Positions 4,806 through 5,030 of a stretch of DNA of 5,030 nt are shown in pieces. Each line of letters opens with the position of its first letter. Positions within the stretch are counted from its first letter, which is position 1. Under the pieces are notes generated by a model. It did no database searches and was not told where the DNA came from. It saw only the letters and a program-made list of their open reading frames with translations. The translations under genes were made by a program, and so were the position numbers. Origin of the DNA: DATKKM01 sp035542855 (GTDB taxonomy: Bacteria > Chloroflexota > Dehalococcoidia > SM23-28-2 > RBG-16-64-32); contig DATKKM010000120.1 of the NCBI GenBank assembly GCA_035542855.1, positions 1 to 5,030 of the forward strand, in the 5' to 3' direction.

Positions 4806-5030
4806 GTGACCACTTACCGCCAGCCGGAGGCCGTCGCCGCTTCCGCGCCGCCCGCCGAGCGGATGCGCGCCTACCTGCGTGCCGTCGGCCAGGGGCCCCG
4901 CGCCGGCCGCGACCTCACCCGCGAGGAGGCCCGCGACGCCGCCGGCATCATCCTTGACCAGGCGGCGACGCGCGCCCAGATGGGCGGCTTCCTGCTCCTT
5001 CAGCGCTTCAAGGGTGAGTCCGTCGACGAG
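4806..5030 (+). CDS. Anthranilate phosphoribosyltransferase-like protein (TrpD2/YbiB type), N-terminal part
   Basis: The open frame runs from GTG at 4806 to the window edge (75 codons, no stop). MRAYLRAVGQGPRAGRDL, then TREEARDAAGIILDQAATRAQMGGFLLLQRFKGESVDE, matches the N-terminal helical domain of the glycosyltransferase family 3 / TrpD group. That pattern is 'L(T)xEEA...il.....qxGafLxxxRxKGExxxE'. The 'aVGqGp.agrDLt' lead-in looks most like TrpD2 (YbiB), a TrpD-like nucleic-acid-binding family, rather than true TrpD. The PRPP and magnesium motifs that would decide this lie beyond the window. Neither start has a good ribosome site. The first 19 residues (rich in Ala/Pro) are not typical, so ATG at 4863 is a serious alternative. 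It is divergent from the membrane-protein gene across a 79-base gap in which I see no convincing promoter for this gene. Confidence 0.7.
   Translation, partial: MTTYRQPEAVAASAPPAERMRAYLRAVGQGPRAGRDLTREEARDAAGIILDQAATRAQMGGFLLLQRFKGESVDE

Overview
This is a GC-rich bacterial window with short intergenic gaps, GTG and TTG starts, and several stop/start overlaps. Nothing in it fixes the taxon. The gene set and style fit a high-GC bacterium, possibly of a Chloroflexota/Dehalococcoidia-like lineage, but that is only an impression. I see no tRNA, rRNA, CRISPR array or insertion sequence.

Layout: (1) Bases 3-194 (+) are the 3' end of a YbaK/EbsC-type aminoacyl-tRNA deacylase, apparently lacking an internal segment. 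(2) Bases 247-1669 (-) are an lspA-rluD pair (signal peptidase II, then RluD-type 23S rRNA pseudouridine synthase), convergent with gene 1 and overlapping each other by 26 nt. (3) Bases 1760-3495 (+) are a tightly coupled pair read divergently from lspA. It has a 200-aa sulfite-oxidase-like molybdopterin protein and a 378-aa protein made of two Lrp/AsnC-like units that resembles a fused siroheme decarboxylase (AhbA-AhbB / NirD-NirL type). The stop of the first lies inside the GTG start of the second. (4) Bases 3492-4211 (+) are a complete VapBC-type toxin-antitoxin module. Its strong promoter has the -35 hexamer embedded in the stop codon of the preceding gene. Two operator palindromes 20 bp apart cover the -10 and the leader up to the antitoxin ATG. 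The PIN toxin starts at a TTG overlapping the antitoxin stop. (5) Bases 4190-4726 (-) are an unrecognised protein with two membrane segments and a soluble beta-rich tail, overlapping the toxin tail-to-tail by 22 nt. A 28-nt inverted repeat holds both stop codons. (6) Bases 4806-5030 (+) are the start of an anthranilate-phosphoribosyltransferase-like protein (TrpD2/YbiB type) cut by the window edge.

How the genes relate: lspA-rluD is a common housekeeping pairing. The toxin-antitoxin module is an autonomous unit sitting directly behind the molybdoenzyme pair. The most distinctive content is the coupled molybdoenzyme plus double Lrp/siroheme-decarboxylase-like gene, and the compact regulatory architecture of the vapBC promoter and its far-end hairpin.
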